64,000 bases of DNA from Cladorhizidae sp. MBARI D1340-BT2 (Eukaryota > Porifera > Demospongiae > Poecilosclerida > Cladorhizidae), in NCBI GenBank assembly GCA_028752905.1, contig JAQNBH010000013.1, positions 10,840,897 through 10,904,896 on the forward strand. Direction: 5' to 3'. The position numbers and the translations under genes were made by a program. The notes under the pieces are model-generated. The model did not search any database, was not told the DNA's origin, and saw nothing but the letters and a program-made list of their open reading frames with translations. Positions within the stretch are counted from its first letter, which is position 1. Each line of letters begins with the position of its first letter. Shown piece by piece: positions 62,101-64,000 of the stretch.

Positions 62101-64000
62101 AGACACTCCATGCGCTGCCACCAACCAACCATCATCCATCATGCTGCCTTCTCGTATACAACTAGTCACAAAAAAATATTGTTCAATTTTAAGCACGTTT
62201 GATATTTTTGGTGAAATTATTTCCAAAATTTTTATCCTGCAAGGTTGCAACATTCGTTTTAAATTCTTTGTGATCTCTTAAAGATATCTACTTTCATCAT
62301 AATTATATGCACAAGAAGATATATTGCCCTAATTAACCAATTCTCGCAAAGACAAAAGTTTTTGCTTAAGTAGTGGTGTGTGCTCAATTAGATCAATCTT
62401 TAAAAAGTGTTAGTGCTTCACTCCTCCTAACCGTCCCCCCATAAAGCAAGCCACAACTTCTGCAGCAGCTATGGTACACAAGAGTTTACCATAATCTTCG
62501 TATAAAAATAAACAGCATAAAGTCATTTGAGTTTGGGTCTGGGGCATTTAAGCTTTAGTTAGATAGCTTGATAAAAACACAGTTGCATCCCGGTAGCTAT
62601 TTTTAACATGCATACCTAGTGTAATCACTTCAATAGACACTCCATGCGCTGCCACCAACCAACCATCATCCATCATGCTGCCTTCTCGTATACAACTAGT
62701 CACAAAAAAATATTGTTCAATTTTAAGCACGTTTGATATTTTTGGTGAAATTATTTCCAAAATTTTTATCCTGCAAGGTTGCAACATTCGTTTTAAATTC
62801 TTTGTGATCTCTTAAAGATATCTACTTTCATCATAATTATATGCACAAGAAGATATATTGCCCTAATTAACCAATTCTCGCAAAGACAAAAGTTTTTGCT
62901 TAAGTAGTGGTGTGTGCTCAATTAGATCAATCTTTAAAAAGTGTTAGTGCTTCACTCCTCCTAACCGTCCCCCCATAAAGCAAGCCACAACTTCTGCAGC
63001 AGCTATGGTACACAAGAGTTTACCATAATCTTCGTATAAAAATAAACAGCATAAAGTCATTTGAGTTTGGGTCTGGGGCATTTAAGCTTTAGTTAGATAG
63101 CTTGATAAAAACACAGTTGCATCCCGGTAGCTATTTTTAACATGCATACCTAGTGTAATCACTTCAATAGACACTCCATGCGCTGCCACCAACCAACCAT
63201 CATCCATCATGCTGCCTTCTCGTATACAACTAGTCACAAAAAAATATTGTTCAATTTTAAGCATGTTTGATATTTTTGGTGAAATTATTTCCAAATTTTT
63301 TATCCTGCAAGGTTGCAACATTCGTTTTAAATTCTTTGTGATCTCTTAAAGATATCTACTTTCATCATAATTATATGCACAAGAAGATATATTGCCCTAA
63401 TTAACCAATTCTCGCAAAGACAAAAGTTTTTGCTTAAGTAGTGGTGTGTGCTCAATTAGATCAATCTTTAAAAAGTGTTAGTGCTTCACTCCTCCTAACC
63501 GTCCCCCCATAAAGCAAGCCACAACTTCTGCAGCAGCTATGGTACACAAGAGTTTACCATAATCTTCGTATAAAAATAAACAGCATAAAGTCATTTGAGT
63601 TTGGGTCTGGGGCATTTAAGCTTTAGTTAGATAGCTTGATAAAAACACAGTTGCATCCCGGTAGCTATTTTTAACATGCATACCTAGTGTAATCACTTCA
63701 ATAGACACTCCATGCGCTGCCACCAACCAACCATCATCCATCATGCTGCCTTCTCGTATACAACTAGTCACAAAAAAATATTGTTCAATTTTAAGCACGT
63801 TTGATATTTTTGGTGAAATTATTTCCAAAAATTTTATCCTGCAAGGTTGCAACATTCGTTTTAAATTCTTTGTGATCTCTTAAAGATATCTACTTTCATC
63901 ATAATTATATGCACAAGAAGATATATTGCCCTAATTAACCAATTCTCGCAAAGACAAAAGTTTTTGCTTAAGTAGTGGTGTGTGCTCAATTAGATCAATC
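59196..64000. repeat. 534-bp tandem array, unit 3
   Basis: Nine copies starting at 59196, 59730, 60264, 60798, 61332, 61866, 62400, 62934 and 63468; the next would start at 64002, so the array leaves the window. Units 1 and 2 have this stretch once (about 5133-5670 and 31231-31770). Copies differ at a handful of sites. A 79-codon minus-strand frame is present in each (for example 59344-59583), but it is also present in the single-copy loci and I do not regard it as a supported gene. Confidence 0.95.

Larger units (their letters stand above)
54065..64000. repeat. Segmental duplication unit 3, truncated by the window
   Basis: Third period, collinear with 1-5670 and 26096-31770. It then departs from both into a 534-bp tandem array that continues to the last base. 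Whether the retrotransposon and segment B follow the array cannot be seen. Confidence 0.92.

Noticed and set aside
59344..63855. Nine repeated 79-codon minus-strand frames as a multicopy gene family
   Set aside because: They come from nearly identical DNA repeats. The same frame exists in the single-copy loci, with no splice or start evidence and no family match; segment B does not keep the full frame.

Overview
The window is eukaryotic, almost certainly from an animal. It is AT-rich, carries genes split by short GT-AG introns, and holds a synaptotagmin-like (Rab-effector) gene, a Ty3/gypsy element, a piggyBac relic and a MADF-domain relic. A sponge or another marine invertebrate would fit, but nothing in the sequence fixes the phylum. 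There are no operons, CRISPR arrays or recognisable tRNA/rRNA genes.

The dominant structure is a tandem segmental duplication. Unit 1 (1-26095) and unit 2 (26096-54064) are near-identical head-to-tail copies, and unit 3 starts at 54065 and runs off the right edge. Each unit junction lies inside one minus-strand gene. I model it as eight exons with matching phases: an N-terminal helix plus an eight-cysteine FYVE-like zinc finger (Slp homology domain), a Ser/Pro-rich linker and one C2 domain. Two full copies (22634-28112, 50598-56081) and one left-truncated copy (1-2016) are present.

Within each unit the order is: (i) segment A (from 633, 26728 and 54697) with the 5' exons of the SYTL-like gene, a divergent promoter, a plus-strand MADF relic and several plus-strand exon-like frames; (ii) a degenerate minus-strand LTR retrotransposon (6592-13041 interrupted; 32662-38521 complete); (iii) segment B, an older and more diverged duplicate of A (14672-17790; 38522-43955), with a decayed Slp-homology-domain copy in unit 2; (iv) large simple-sequence tracts and Ser/Gly-type minisatellites; (v) a foldback element with a (TTA)n core; (vi) AT-rich DNA without recognisable genes; (vii) the 3' half of the SYTL-like gene.

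The retrotransposon has gypsy-type enzymes but the copia-type order gag-PR-INT-RT-RNaseH. Its Gag C-terminal half resembles the SCAN fold. Together these point to the Gmr1-like lineage. Its U3 carries an 18-bp minisatellite that presents a strong Kozak start context in every repeat.

The near-identical units give a time series of mobile-DNA events. In unit 1 only, a solo LTR with a 5-bp target duplication sits inside the retrotransposon pol. Also in unit 1 only, a piggyBac-type element sits in a TTAA of the retrotransposon LTR that is still empty in unit 2. A microhomology deletion then removed the right half of that piggyBac together with about 2.4 kb of flank. In unit 3 only, a 534-bp piece of segment A has expanded into at least nine tandem copies reaching the window edge.
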